Assembly (NCBI RefSeq): GCF_002161355.1 | Contig: NZ_NFHL01000002.1 | Coordinates: 530,179 to 594,178, forward strand | DNA: 64,000 nucleotides | From: Lachnoclostridium sp. An76 | GTDB lineage: Bacteria > Bacillota > Clostridia > Lachnospirales > Lachnospiraceae | Direction of reading: 5' to 3' | Shown here: positions 1 to 7,664 of the stretch, piece after piece | Layout of the letters: each line of letters begins with the position of its first letter | Position numbering within the stretch: position 1 is the first letter of the stretch | The notes under the pieces: model-generated | What the model saw: only the letters and a program-made list of their open reading frames with translations | Told to the model about the DNA's origin: nothing | Database searches by the model: none | Made by a program: the position numbers and the translations under genes

Positions 1-221
1 TTACGAAACAATTTTTTACCAGGTTCATTATCCGAACAAATGCGGACAAAAAAATAATCTATTTTACAGATGCTTTTAACCTTTCTCATAAATAATTGGA
101 GTGTATCATATGCAATACCTTGTCTCTGATATTTTTCTACAATATCTATCCCCACTTCCGGAGTCACAGATTCTAACTTTCTTAAAACAATATTACCGGC
201 ATATTTTTTTGTAGCTTTCAA
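1..221 (-). pseudogene. GNAT-family acetyltransferase fragment, running off the left edge
   Basis: The minus-strand frame reads without a stop from about 221 to the window edge and contains EVGIDIVEKYQRQGIAYDTL, which matches the acetyl-CoA binding motif A (Q/R-x-x-G-x-G/A) of GNAT N-acetyltransferases, followed by a hydrophobic strand (DYFFVRICSDNE) typical of the next GNAT beta-strand. No ATG or ribosome site is seen; the only nearby initiator is TTG at 221, which lies inside the 3' end of the phosphatase gene in another frame. The N-terminal part of a normal GNAT domain is therefore missing. It may be a 5'-truncated remnant, or a gene expressed by coupling to the upstream phosphatase. The C terminus lies outside the window. 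Family assignment is fairly firm from motif A; substrate unknown. Confidence 0.5.
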
Positions 222-924
222 TATAACAGAAATATGCTTCCTCCGTCTCCACCACCACAAACTCTTCCGTCCCAATCGCTCTCCCATCTCTATACGTCGA
301 GAACACATCGCACGATATCACATTCCCCTCTCTGTATATCTCCTCCACCGGCGTATGTCCCACCACCTGCAGGATCTTATCCTCCCCGTACATCTTCCCC
401 GACGTATACTGCGGCCTGTACCAGATCGGCGATACATTACTCCACATATACTCCCGAGTCAGCCCATTAATGATCCTCACCACTTCATCCACATCATCAT
501 ATTTTGACACCGGCACCACTTTCTTCACAAAATAATCTGTAATCCCTCCGTGGCAGAAAAGCACATTATCTATCTTCTGGACATATCGAATCTCATTTCC
601 TTCCGGCAGCGCGGATTTCAGCTCTTCAAGCTTCTTCACAACTGTGTACGCCGCAGCCGGGCTGTACCCGCTCTCCCGCTCATCCCACAAGTAACACAGG
701 TCATGGTTTCCATATACCCAGAGCGTATCCGGATATTTCTTTGCAAATGCGATCGCAGCGTCGAATGTCTCATTATACAGTTCCAGATTATATTCCTGAT
801 TCCAGTCATCCGGAATATCCATAAGGCATACCGCCCGTTCCACGGTTCCTTTTTCCATAATTTCTCCCGCCTGCCGGAACATCCATGGTTTCAGATGAAT
901 GTCCGGTATCACAAGCACTTTCAT
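193..924 (-). CDS. calcineurin-like metallophosphoesterase
   Basis: A 243-residue protein with the metal-binding motifs of the calcineurin-like phosphoesterase fold in order: DIH at residues 8-10, an altered GDxxD block (MDIPDD near 35-40), GNHD at 72-75, a CHGG motif near 123-126 and GHT near 190. This spacing resembles PPP/Ser-Thr-phosphatase-like enzymes and bis-nucleoside tetraphosphatases, so a di-metal phosphodiesterase or phosphatase is expected in the cytoplasm (no signal peptide). The first Gly of the second motif is Met here, a mild deviation. It lies 13 bp downstream of the MmcQ/EVE gene on the same strand and probably shares its transcript. Substrate cannot be told from sequence. 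Confidence 0.85.
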   Translation of the reverse strand: MKVLVIPDIHLKPWMFRQAGEIMEKGTVERAVCLMDIPDDWNQEYNLELYNETFDAAIAFAKKYPDTLWVYGNHDLCYLWDERESGYSPAAAYTVVKKLEELKSALPEGNEIRYVQKIDNVLFCHGGITDYFVKKVVPVSKYDDVDEVVRIINGLTREYMWSNVSPIWYRPQYTSGKMYGEDKILQVVGHTPVEEIYREGNVISCDVFSTYRDGRAIGTEEFVVVETEEAYFCYIESYKKICR

Positions 925-937
925 TTCCTGCCTCCTG

Positions 938-1684
938 TTATCTCAGCGCCTTACTCAGCTCCTCCGGTATCCCTCTCGGCCCTCTGACCGCATAAATCCC
1001 ATATTCTTCCTTCAGTTTTCCAAACGTAAACTCATCCGGCTCATATCTCTTCTGCAGCCTGATCTTCATCACCGCCGTGATCGTCAGATCCCGGTCGCTG
1101 TACTCATATGGGATATCTGTCTCCGTTACCCTGCATTTATACAGGATTGCCGACACCGGCGCCCCCGCATAGATGAACACCGTATCTCCGGCTTTGATTC
1201 CCCTGCCCTGCTTCCAGTCGATTTCCCGAACATCGTCAAAAGCATGCACGATGTCATAATACTTCGGATTCGCTGGCACGATCCATTCCTTCGGCGGCCG
1301 GATTTTCTGCTTCTTCTTTCTCGAAGCCGTCACTGCATAGCTCTCGTCGATCCACTGGCAGATTTCTGCAAAAGGAACCGTCCCGTCCAGCAGGATGGAG
1401 ATCCAGCTGCTGCGGGTGATGTGATAACCGTAGAAATATCCCGGCTGCCGGACAAGCATATCCGCCAGCATCGGATCTCCCAGCTTCACATTAATGATAT
1501 CCACATATTCCGTTCCCTTTAAGCCCAGCTTCTCCCGCGGGACGTCCATGATCAGCGCGAACCATTTCCGGGTGTCCGCGTGTCGCAGGACGGGATATGT
1601 CGGAGCGGTACGGAACGGATAGTCCGGTACTGTTTTATATTTTTTCTTTACATACTGAAATATTTCTTCTCTCAATCTGATCAC
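938..1684 (-). CDS. MmcQ/YjbR-EVE two-domain protein
   Basis: A 248-residue protein. Residues about 1-120 fit the MmcQ/YjbR (CyaY-like fold) domain, with the typical RHADTRKWFALIMDV and VKLGDPMLADMLV segments and a GYHITRSSWISILLDG core. Residues about 130-248 (EWIVPANPKYYDI, then GDTVFIYAGAP) look like an EVE/PUA-like domain, which in other proteins binds modified bases. YjbR proteins are annotated as DNA-binding, but no biochemical role is established. The start used is GTG at 1684; a TTG three codons downstream is an alternative because no strong ribosome site precedes either. It sits between the SEC-C gene and the phosphatase on the same strand. Confidence 0.75.
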   Translation of the reverse strand: MIRLREEIFQYVKKKYKTVPDYPFRTAPTYPVLRHADTRKWFALIMDVPREKLGLKGTEYVDIINVKLGDPMLADMLVRQPGYFYGYHITRSSWISILLDGTVPFAEICQWIDESYAVTASRKKKQKIRPPKEWIVPANPKYYDIVHAFDDVREIDWKQGRGIKAGDTVFIYAGAPVSAILYKCRVTETDIPYEYSDRDLTITAVMKIRLQKRYEPDEFTFGKLKEEYGIYAVRGPRGIPEELSKALR

Positions 1685-1770
1685 CTGTCGCTCAGCGATG
1701 CTCCGTTACTTTTATATATTTCGATACCATTGGTCCGATTATGAACCCACGCCAAAACCAGACCGCGCGG

Positions 1771-2451
1771 TCAATTTTTTCTCCCGCAGCACTTTTTATA
1801 TTTCTTTCCGCTTCCGCACGGACACGGATCATTCGGGTAGACCTTCTTCTTTCCGACTACTGTCTTACCTGATATCCCATCCGGCATGGACATTGTCGTT
1901 ATCTCATCCGCATGATTGTCGAGATCCACGCCGAAGCCTCTTTTTTTCAGTTCATCCGCCGCCTCACCGAGCATTCTGGCAGCCTCGCTGCTCATAGGCA
2001 CGATTGTAGGCTTTCGCCCGCCAGGCGCTGTCGGCATCTGGCGGAGCATTTCATTCGGCGTCCATCCCCGGTTTGACAGCATCCTTGTATGATTATTGAT
2101 GTCCGTCATAAGTGAAACGAATTTCCTCATTGCCTTTTCCGATGGAAATACGATCCCCTGTCCGTCAAGCATCTCCATGATATCCGCCAGGGGATTCCCC
2201 ATGCTCACACGGTTCCAGATTACCGGCATATATTCTTCCACTTCATCCAGATCCATATCCAGCTCTTCGACAAAGAATGTTTTCAACCTGCTGTAATAAG
2301 GGTCAGATACCGGATACCCGTTTTCTGTGTACTCCACAATCTCATCCGGATCCGGAATATAAAATTTTTTCTCTCCCTGCGACGCTTCAATGCTCAGATA
2401 CAGCTTGTCCCTCAGTGTCTCTTTCACAATCACCCTGTCGCCCCGCAGCAC
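1771..2451 (-). CDS. SEC-C metal-binding motif protein
   Basis: A 226-residue soluble protein ending in a SEC-C zinc motif: the C-terminal 20 residues carry CPCGSG followed by KKCCG, giving the CxCx8CC pattern seen in SecA tails. The rest is an acidic helical region without a recognised domain. It starts with GTG 22 bp inside the 3' end of the upstream pRiA4b-type gene, so the two are probably translationally coupled. SEC-C tails often mediate protein or nucleic-acid contacts; the role here is unknown. Residues about 150-185 ([20 protein letters not shown]) are predicted helical. Confidence 0.7.
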   Translation of the reverse strand: MLRGDRVIVKETLRDKLYLSIEASQGEKKFYIPDPDEIVEYTENGYPVSDPYYSRLKTFFVEELDMDLDEVEEYMPVIWNRVSMGNPLADIMEMLDGQGIVFPSEKAMRKFVSLMTDINNHTRMLSNRGWTPNEMLRQMPTAPGGRKPTIVPMSSEAARMLGEAADELKKRGFGVDLDNHADEITTMSMPDGISGKTVVGKKKVYPNDPCPCGSGKKYKKCCGRKN

Positions 2452-3659
2452 GCATAGAGCAGATCCACCATCATCAGACAGTGATACAGCCAGTATGTTC
2501 CGCGCCGCTCTTCCTGATATGCCGGCGTATTGATCGTCTTATATATCTCAGCAGCCTCGCGCGGGACCTCTGCATAATCATCGCTGTAAAGCATCACATA
2601 AGTAAGGTCATACAGCTTCTCCAGATTCTCCATTTCCTTCCGGTCCGGATAATAACCGTTTTCCTTTGTTATCGCCTTTTCAAACTCCCGGATCTCAGCA
2701 TCACTGAGAAGCAGCATCCGCTTTGCCATGACCTCCGGTTTCAGTATCTCGTCTCTGATCTTCTCTGCCAGACTGTTCTTATCAAGAGATTTATAACGGG
2801 TCAGATGCAGGTCCTCCGCCATCTCCCGCAGCGTATCTTTTGTCTCTTCAAGAAGGAATCCTTTGATATCCGGATGCCGGGACTCCTCTTTCTGCACATC
2901 GCGCCCGAGGATTTCCTCCATGATATCCCGTTTCATCTGCCACGCCGCATCTTCCAGCATGCTCCGCAGAAGATTCAGATCCGCATCGCCTCCTTCCTCT
3001 CTGCGCTCTGTCTCTTCCATTAATTTCTCTTTCAGCTCATTGGTACAGCGCTGCATAATTATATCTGCAAACGCCTGCATCACCGTTTTGCCGGACGGAT
3101 TATTTCTATCCGTCTTATCTCTCGGGCTGCAAGCTCCGGTAAGTCCCCTGTTAGAATGCTCTACATCCTCCCGCAGCTCTTCAAAAGTCCGGTAATCCGG
3201 CTCGCCGTACTGGATCGGATACCGTTGCTCCAGCTCCCGGTTTACAGTATCAGCATCTCTCCAACCGCATGCCTGCAGGCCTGTTTTTTCCTTAATAATA
3301 GCTGGATAGCCGACAGCCTCAGAAAGACGTTTCTCAATCTCGGCTCTGTACTCGCTTCCATCTCCCGGCCGGAAGGTAAACCATGCCTCCTTGTCCGCCA
3401 GGCTGTCGATAAACGTATCGGAAGCACACTGAAAATCGTAGTAATATGTCGCTGCCTGACGTTCTCCCTCTTTCCATTCCCGCACACGGATCCCCGCCTG
3501 GTAAAACTCATACTCATACCCGTCGCACCTTTCCGATTCTACGATATCTTCCAGGATCAGCGCCAGCTGCGAAAATGTGATCCCCGCCGGAATCAGGCAC
3601 CGTCTCCATACCGGCGGTTTTGAGTTTTTCAAAATAATCTTGATCTGATATGCTTTCAT
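2430..3659 (-). CDS. pRiA4b ORF-3-like (IS1096 TnpR-type) domain protein
   Basis: A 409-residue protein. The N terminus ([20 protein letters not shown], then [11 protein letters not shown]) is the hallmark of the plasmid pRiA4b ORF-3-like family, a small beta-alpha domain often called IS1096 passenger TnpR in databases. No recombinase catalytic residues are visible, so the old resolvase label is not supported. The remaining 220 residues are charged and helical, possibly regulatory. Start is ATG at 3659 with GGAGG 7 bases upstream. It overlaps the SEC-C gene by 22 bp; genes of these two families are commonly neighbours. Function unknown. Confidence 0.7.
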   Translation of the reverse strand: MKAYQIKIILKNSKPPVWRRCLIPAGITFSQLALILEDIVESERCDGYEYEFYQAGIRVREWKEGERQAATYYYDFQCASDTFIDSLADKEAWFTFRPGDGSEYRAEIEKRLSEAVGYPAIIKEKTGLQACGWRDADTVNRELEQRYPIQYGEPDYRTFEELREDVEHSNRGLTGACSPRDKTDRNNPSGKTVMQAFADIIMQRCTNELKEKLMEETERREEGGDADLNLLRSMLEDAAWQMKRDIMEEILGRDVQKEESRHPDIKGFLLEETKDTLREMAEDLHLTRYKSLDKNSLAEKIRDEILKPEVMAKRMLLLSDAEIREFEKAITKENGYYPDRKEMENLEKLYDLTYVMLYSDDYAEVPREAAEIYKTINTPAYQEERRGTYWLYHCLMMVDLLYACCGATG

Positions 3660-3701
3660 CTGTACTCCTCCGATTATCTCCTAATATAATCTGCTTTCGT
3701 C

Positions 3702-4187
3702 TCACATCTCCCGATACACCGTTTTCCCATTCTTCATCTCCGACCTCATCAGCGACACCTTCCTCACCGTCATCTCCGCCTTGGGCAGACGCACCTGATA
3801 CGCCTTCTTCGCCGCCGCTTTCCGGATCAGCGTGATATGCGGAATGAACTTATCATCATCAAAAGGGATGCCCGCCGCCCTCAGCGCATCCCTCAGATCT
3901 TTCACATACATCTTCAGCTTCTGGTTCCCTTTTACTCCCGCCCAGAGGAGATTCCCGAAGTTCCCTTTCTCCGACAGGCTTAGCCGGAACTGCGGTAGCG
4001 GCACGTTTTCGATGACCCGCTTCACCTTCGCCGGATCCTCATATTCCCCGATAAACGCCAGCGTCAGGTGCAGGTTCTGCGCCGGCACATAATTTCCTTC
4101 CACACCCTGCTTCTTCAGATCATGCATACAGGCGACCAGCGCCTTTTTCATCTCATCCGATAACTGGATAGCAACAAACAGTCTCAT
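3702..4187 (-). CDS. thpR: RNA 2',3'-cyclic phosphodiesterase (ThpR)
   Basis: A 161-residue member of the 2H phosphoesterase superfamily. Both catalytic H-x-T-L motifs are present (HLTL near residue 40, HITL near 126), and the opening MRLFVAIQLSDE and PxxNxH context match ThpR/LigT. The family hydrolyses 2',3'-cyclic phosphates on RNA to 2'-phosphomonoesters. The chosen ATG at 4187 has GGAAGGG 9 bases upstream; an in-frame TTG 18 bp earlier lies on top of that ribosome site and is unlikely. It is followed after 42 bp by the pRiA4b-type gene on the same strand. Confidence 0.85.
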   Translation of the reverse strand: MRLFVAIQLSDEMKKALVACMHDLKKQGVEGNYVPAQNLHLTLAFIGEYEDPAKVKRVIENVPLPQFRLSLSEKGNFGNLLWAGVKGNQKLKMYVKDLRDALRAAGIPFDDDKFIPHITLIRKAAAKKAYQVRLPKAEMTVRKVSLMRSEMKNGKTVYREM

Positions 4188-4273
4188 GGCTTTCATCCCT
4201 TCCAAACATCTATGCTTCTATGTTAGCATGCAGGGCTTCAATCCACAAGCCCGATACCAATCCAGCCCGGTTC

Positions 4274-4347
4274 CCGTTCAGCCTGATTCCTGTTCAGCTC
4301 AATCCCTGTTCAGCTCAATCCCTGTTCAGCTCAATCCCCGTTCAGTC
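4274..4347. repeat. 16-bp tandem repeat in the ThpR-WYL intergenic gap
   Basis: Three exact copies of CTGTTCAGCTCAATCC run from 4290 to 4337, flanked by one diverged copy on each side (4274-4289 and a partial from 4338). This is the main content of the 457-bp gap between thpR and the WYL regulator; the remainder holds only the terminator at 4546-4579. The repeat is upstream of thpR on its coding strand, so it could form part of its leader. No function is evident. Confidence 0.85.
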
Positions 4348-4545
4348 TGCTGGCTGACCGTTTTGTTTTGCAAGGCTTTTCTTGCACACCTTGCACAGCA
4401 CGCCCCGTTCTGTCACCAGTACAACTTTCCCCTCAGCCTTGTCCCTGTTAATGTAAAATATGTCTTTGCCATTTTCCTCTTCTCCTTCCCGGTAATCCCG
4501 AATCTTTTTTGTTTCTGCCCTTACCTTACCCGCCCAGATGGGCAA

Positions 4546-4579
4546 TAAAAATACCACGAAAGCACGTTCGCTCCCGTGG
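4546..4579 (-). terminator. rho-independent terminator of the WYL regulator
   Basis: On the minus strand a hairpin with stem CCACGggAGC/GCTttCGTGG (4554-4579) is followed by TATTTTTATT (4546-4553). It lies 66 bp after the stop of the WYL gene. Confidence 0.65.
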
Positions 4580-4644
4580 CATCCCCACATTCCCTATTCT
4601 GTTGTATTTTCTGTGCGCGGTCTCCTGCGCGCAATCCCTGTCTG

Positions 4645-5649
4645 TCATTGCTGCTGCCGCCGCTGATACTGTCTCAACAGCCGTTCTCCTTCTTTCCGCA
4701 TCTTCTCCGCGACTTCCTCCGGTCCCAGGATCTTCACCCGCTCTCCCAGCGAGAATACCCATCCGAGGAATACACTGCTCACCATGACAGTCACATTGAC
4801 TGTGAAATGCTCCTGATCCGCGGGGATCATCATCACTTCTTTTCCGAACCGGTCGATGATCACCCCTGCCAGACTGTTGTCCACCAGCAGCTTCACTGTC
4901 TGCTCCTTTCCGCCGAACATGCCGAAGCTCTTCTTTGCATAGTCCGCCATATCCAGCTTCCTGAAATACTCTTTTCCCTCCCTCGGCTCATCGCTCATCC
5001 GGATATGGAGCATCTTGTCCACCCGGTAATGCCGGATCTCCCCGGCGTCGGGATCATATCCTACCAGATAGTAATTCTCATCATCCCAGGACAGTCCCCA
5101 CGGACTGATATGATACCAGGCGCCGTCCCGCCGCAGTTCCATTTCTTTCTTTACATTCCACTGGAAATACTGGAAACAGATCTTCCTGTTTTCGGAAATG
5201 GCGTTGTGGATCGCATCCACCGTATAGTAAATGCTCTCGTTCATCGTCTTGATCCGCCCGGAGACAAAGACCTGTCTCTGCAGTTTCATGGCCTCGTACC
5301 TGCTGACCTGCTTTTCCAGCTTCCGGATCAGGGCGTTCGTCTTTTTCTCGGTAATGAATTTCGAAGACTGGATCGCATCCACCAGAAGTTTCAGCTCCGG
5401 CAGTTCAAAAGGCCGGCTGACCACATGGTAGTGATAGCCCTTTCCATCCTGCTCTCCCTCGACTTCGATCCCCAGCACTTCCAGATCCCTCAGATCCGCG
5501 TAAATGCTCTTCCGGTCCGCCGTGATATCATACCGGGCGAGTTCTTCTTTGATCTCCGGCATGGTAATATAATGTTCATCATCCGTCTGCTCCAGCATGA
5601 TCTGCGCCAGACGGTACAGCTTAAATTTCTGATTCGTTCCCTTCGGCAT
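4645..5649 (-). CDS. WYL-domain transcriptional regulator
   Basis: A 334-residue regulator of the HTH-WYL-WCX type. Residues about 5-70 form a winged helix (YRLAQIM, then ITADRKSIYADLRDLEVLG). The WYL domain follows at about 160-230, with the ligand-pocket signatures WGLSWDDENYYLVGYD and HYRVDKM, and a WCX-like C terminus (VFSLGERVKILGPEEVAE). Such proteins are single-component regulators thought to sense nucleotides or nucleic-acid fragments. ATG at 5649 is chosen because AGGAGAGG sits 10 bases upstream; a further 11 codons are open upstream but would bury this site. No operon partner is clear. Confidence 0.85.
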   Translation of the reverse strand: MPKGTNQKFKLYRLAQIMLEQTDDEHYITMPEIKEELARYDITADRKSIYADLRDLEVLGIEVEGEQDGKGYHYHVVSRPFELPELKLLVDAIQSSKFITEKKTNALIRKLEKQVSRYEAMKLQRQVFVSGRIKTMNESIYYTVDAIHNAISENRKICFQYFQWNVKKEMELRRDGAWYHISPWGLSWDDENYYLVGYDPDAGEIRHYRVDKMLHIRMSDEPREGKEYFRKLDMADYAKKSFGMFGGKEQTVKLLVDNSLAGVIIDRFGKEVMMIPADQEHFTVNVTVMVSSVFLGWVFSLGERVKILGPEEVAEKMRKEGERLLRQYQRRQQQ

Positions 5650-5798
5650 GTCAGTCTTTCCTCTCCTTCCTCTGCCTGACAAACTTCAAATTCATCCGGC
5701 TTCATTAATCTGAAGATCATCGCGTCATTATCCCAGCTTCTCTCTCCGGATCTTCACACCAATCCCCGTCTTCTTCATATTCTTCATCTTCTTCATAT

Positions 5799-6008
5799 TC
5801 ATGATCTCTCTTCCTCATATTCAAAGATATCCTCCACCTTCACCTGACAGATCATCGCCAGTTTCAGCGCCAGCGTCACCGACGGCGAGTAATCTCCCCT
5901 CTCGATAAGGCTGATCGTCTGCCTGGACACGCCGGCCAGTTTCCCCAGCTCGGTCTGGTTGATCCCGAGCCTGGCCCGGTATTCTTTCAAACGATTGAGC
6001 AATGCCAT
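5799..6008 (-). CDS. XRE-family (Cro/CI-type) small regulator
   Basis: A 69-residue single-domain helix-turn-helix protein: LKEYRARLGINQTELGKLAG then VSRQTISLIERGDYSPSVTL is the classic Cro/CI HTH with recognition helix SRQTISLIE. The ATG at 6008 has GAGGAG nine bases upstream; an earlier ATG, 33 bp upstream, has no ribosome site. It is divergent from the UPF0597 gene. Its own promoter lies across one of two matching palindromes, so autorepression, with possible control of the neighbour, is the simplest model. Length and sequence match the YgzD/YvaO-like group of short regulators. Confidence 0.85.
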   Translation of the reverse strand: MALLNRLKEYRARLGINQTELGKLAGVSRQTISLIERGDYSPSVTLALKLAMICQVKVEDIFEYEEERS

Positions 6009-6033
6009 AATGCATCTCCTCACCCTCTTCATT

Positions 6034-6055
6034 TTTGACAAATATAATTGTCAAA
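6034..6055. promoter_or_regulatory. palindromic operator candidate O1
   Basis: Perfect 8-bp arms TTTGACAA and TTGTCAAA separated by 6 AT-only bases. It covers the expected transcription start of the XRE gene (about 8 bp beyond its -10), a repressing position. The same core, TGACAA-N6-TTGTCA, recurs at 6090-6115, which strongly suggests a dimeric protein site. Confidence 0.6.
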
Positions 6056-6058
6056 CTT

Positions 6059-6087
6059 ATTGTAATATTTACAACTATATCCGTCAA
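6059..6087 (-). promoter_or_regulatory. sigma-A-type promoter of the XRE gene
   Basis: Minus strand: -35 TTGACG (6082-6087), 17-bp spacer, -10 TACAAT (6059-6064). The predicted start falls inside operator O1, and O2 lies just upstream of the -35. Confidence 0.6.
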
Positions 6088-6089
6088 CA

Positions 6090-6115
6090 AAAATGACAAT
6101 TTTATTTGTCATTTT
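6090..6115. promoter_or_regulatory. palindromic operator candidate O2
   Basis: 10-bp arms AAAATGACAA and TTGTCATTTT with a 6-base AT spacer; same TGACAA-N6-TTGTCA core and spacing as O1. It lies between the two divergent promoters. Confidence 0.55.
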
Positions 6116-6153
6116 ATCTGTCATCCAGCAGCAGTCCAGCCGCAAGAATCCGG

Positions 6154-6182
6154 TTGCACTTCTCCCCCTGATACTATATGCT
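6154..6182 (+). promoter_or_regulatory. candidate promoter of the UPF0597 gene
   Basis: -35 TTGCAC (6154-6159), 17-bp spacer, -10 TATGCT (6177-6182), 50 bp upstream of the ATG at 6232. Confidence 0.4.
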
Positions 6183-6231
6183 ATTTAAGCAGCCTCTTCT
6201 GGCAGAAAAGTTTAGAAGGAGTACTAATGAC

Positions 6232-7533
6232 ATGGATAAAAATGACATCCGCTACCAGACTTACGTAAATATCCTGAAAGAAGAACTGGTCCCCGCTTTC
6301 GGCTGTACCGAGCCCATCGCCCTTGCGTACGCCGCGGCCAAAGCCCGCCAGACGCTCGGCGCACTTCCGAACCGGGTTCTCCTGCAGGTGAGCGGCAGCA
6401 TTATCAAAAATGTAAAGAGCGTGATCGTCCCCAACACCGGCCATCTCAAGGGTATGCCGGCCGCCGCGGCCGCAGGCATCATCGCCGGGGATCCGGACAG
6501 GGAACTGGAAGTGATCTCCCAGGTTCCCGAAGAGAAGATAAAAGAGATCCGGGAATTTCTGGGAAATGTCCGGATCGATGTGGAACACATTGACAACGGC
6601 CATGTATTTGACATCATTGTCACAGAATATAAAGGAGACAGCAGCGCCCGGGTGCGGATCCTGGATACACACACTAACATCGTATGGATTGAGAAAGACA
6701 ACAAAGTCCTGTACGAAAAGTCCGCCGGTCATACGCCGGAAGCCAAAGCTGAAACCACCAGCAGCTCGGACCGCAGTCTCCTCAATATGGAAGGCATCTG
6801 GGATTTTATCACCACGGTCGATGTCGCTGACATTTCCGACATCCTGGACCGGCAGATCCGATATAATTCCGCCATCGCAGAGGAAGGACTCCGAGGCGAT
6901 TACGGCGCCAACATCGGCACAGTTCTCCTGCGCTCCTCCGGCAATGACATTGCCACCCGCGCAAAAGCCTGGGCAGCGGCAGGCTCCGACGCCCGTATGA
7001 ACGGCTGCGAGCTCCCGGTCATCATCAATTCCGGCAGCGGCAACCAGGGGATCACCTGTTCCGTACCGCTGATCGAATATGCCCGGGAGCTGAACTCCGA
7101 TCACGAAACTCTCTGCCGCGCCCTTGCCCTCTCCAATCTGGTGGCCATCCACGAGAAGACCGGCATCGGCACCCTCTCCGCCTACTGCGGAGCTGTCAGC
7201 GCCGGAGCAGGCGCAGGCGCGGGTATCGCTTACCTCTGCGGCGGGGATTACCAGGCGGTCATCCACACTGTGGTCAATGCGCTTGCCATCACTTCCGGCA
7301 TTGTCTGCGACGGCGCCAAGGCATCCTGCGCAGCTAAGATCGCATTCTCCGTAGACGCCGGCATCCTGGGATTCCACATGTACCAGAACGGCCAGGAGTT
7401 CAAGAGCGGAGACGGGATCGTCATGAAAGACATCGAGAGCACTATCCGCGGCATCGGCCTGCTCGGGAAGGACGGCATGCGGGAGACGAACAACGAGATC
7501 ATCCGCCTCATGGTCGGAGAAGAGAAATGCTGA
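6232..7533 (+). CDS. UPF0597 / L-cysteine desulfidase (CyuA-like) or L-serine dehydratase-like protein
   Basis: A 433-residue cytoplasmic enzyme of the UPF0597 family. The GCTEP motif gives Cys25, and further cysteines sit near 319 (SAYCGAVSAG), 358 and 365 (VCDGAKASC); this C...C-x(39)-C-x6-C layout matches the [4Fe-4S] ligands described for archaeal L-cysteine desulfidase and for the serine-dehydratase alpha fold. The family eliminates sulfide or water from L-cysteine or L-serine to give pyruvate and ammonia; which amino acid is used cannot be told from sequence. ATG 6232 is preceded at 9 bases by GAAGGAGT. It is transcribed divergently from a small XRE regulator with two shared palindromes, suggesting substrate-responsive control. 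Confidence 0.8.
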   Translation: MDKNDIRYQTYVNILKEELVPAFGCTEPIALAYAAAKARQTLGALPNRVLLQVSGSIIKNVKSVIVPNTGHLKGMPAAAAAGIIAGDPDRELEVISQVPEEKIKEIREFLGNVRIDVEHIDNGHVFDIIVTEYKGDSSARVRILDTHTNIVWIEKDNKVLYEKSAGHTPEAKAETTSSSDRSLLNMEGIWDFITTVDVADISDILDRQIRYNSAIAEEGLRGDYGANIGTVLLRSSGNDIATRAKAWAAAGSDARMNGCELPVIINSGSGNQGITCSVPLIEYARELNSDHETLCRALALSNLVAIHEKTGIGTLSAYCGAVSAGAGAGAGIAYLCGGDYQAVIHTVVNALAITSGIVCDGAKASCAAKIAFSVDAGILGFHMYQNGQEFKSGDGIVMKDIESTIRGIGLLGKDGMRETNNEIIRLMVGEEKC

Positions 7534-7576
7534 CACCGAACATCACGCATCATACATCAGATACACGTACACAGAA

Positions 7577-7629
7577 AAGCCCTGCGGCTCATATGGACAG
7601 TCCCATATCGCCGCAGGGCTTCTTTTTTT
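7577..7629 (+). terminator. strong rho-independent terminator
   Basis: A perfect 12-bp stem AAGCCCTGCGGC / GCCGCAGGGCTT (7577-7588 and 7610-7621) followed by TCTTTTTTT ends the UPF0597 gene. The preceding AAAA means it may also act on the minus strand for the pyrophosphatase gene. Confidence 0.85.
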
Positions 7630-7664
7630 ACTGATATTTATCCGATGATCTCTATTTATCCGTT

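Noticed and set aside
2430..3659. Resolvase (TnpR) function for the pRiA4b ORF-3-like protein
   Set aside because: No serine-recombinase catalytic residues or DNA-binding end; the label is historical.
4342..4590. 82-codon minus-strand frame with a CxxC near its end
   Set aside because: Its only ATG lies beside the terminator of the WYL gene, there is no ribosome site, the first half is not protein-like and it runs through the 16-bp repeat zone.
6181..7536. 451-codon frame antisense to the UPF0597 gene
   Set aside because: Composition effect of a GC-rich coding sequence; the plus strand has a recognised family, ribosome site and terminator.
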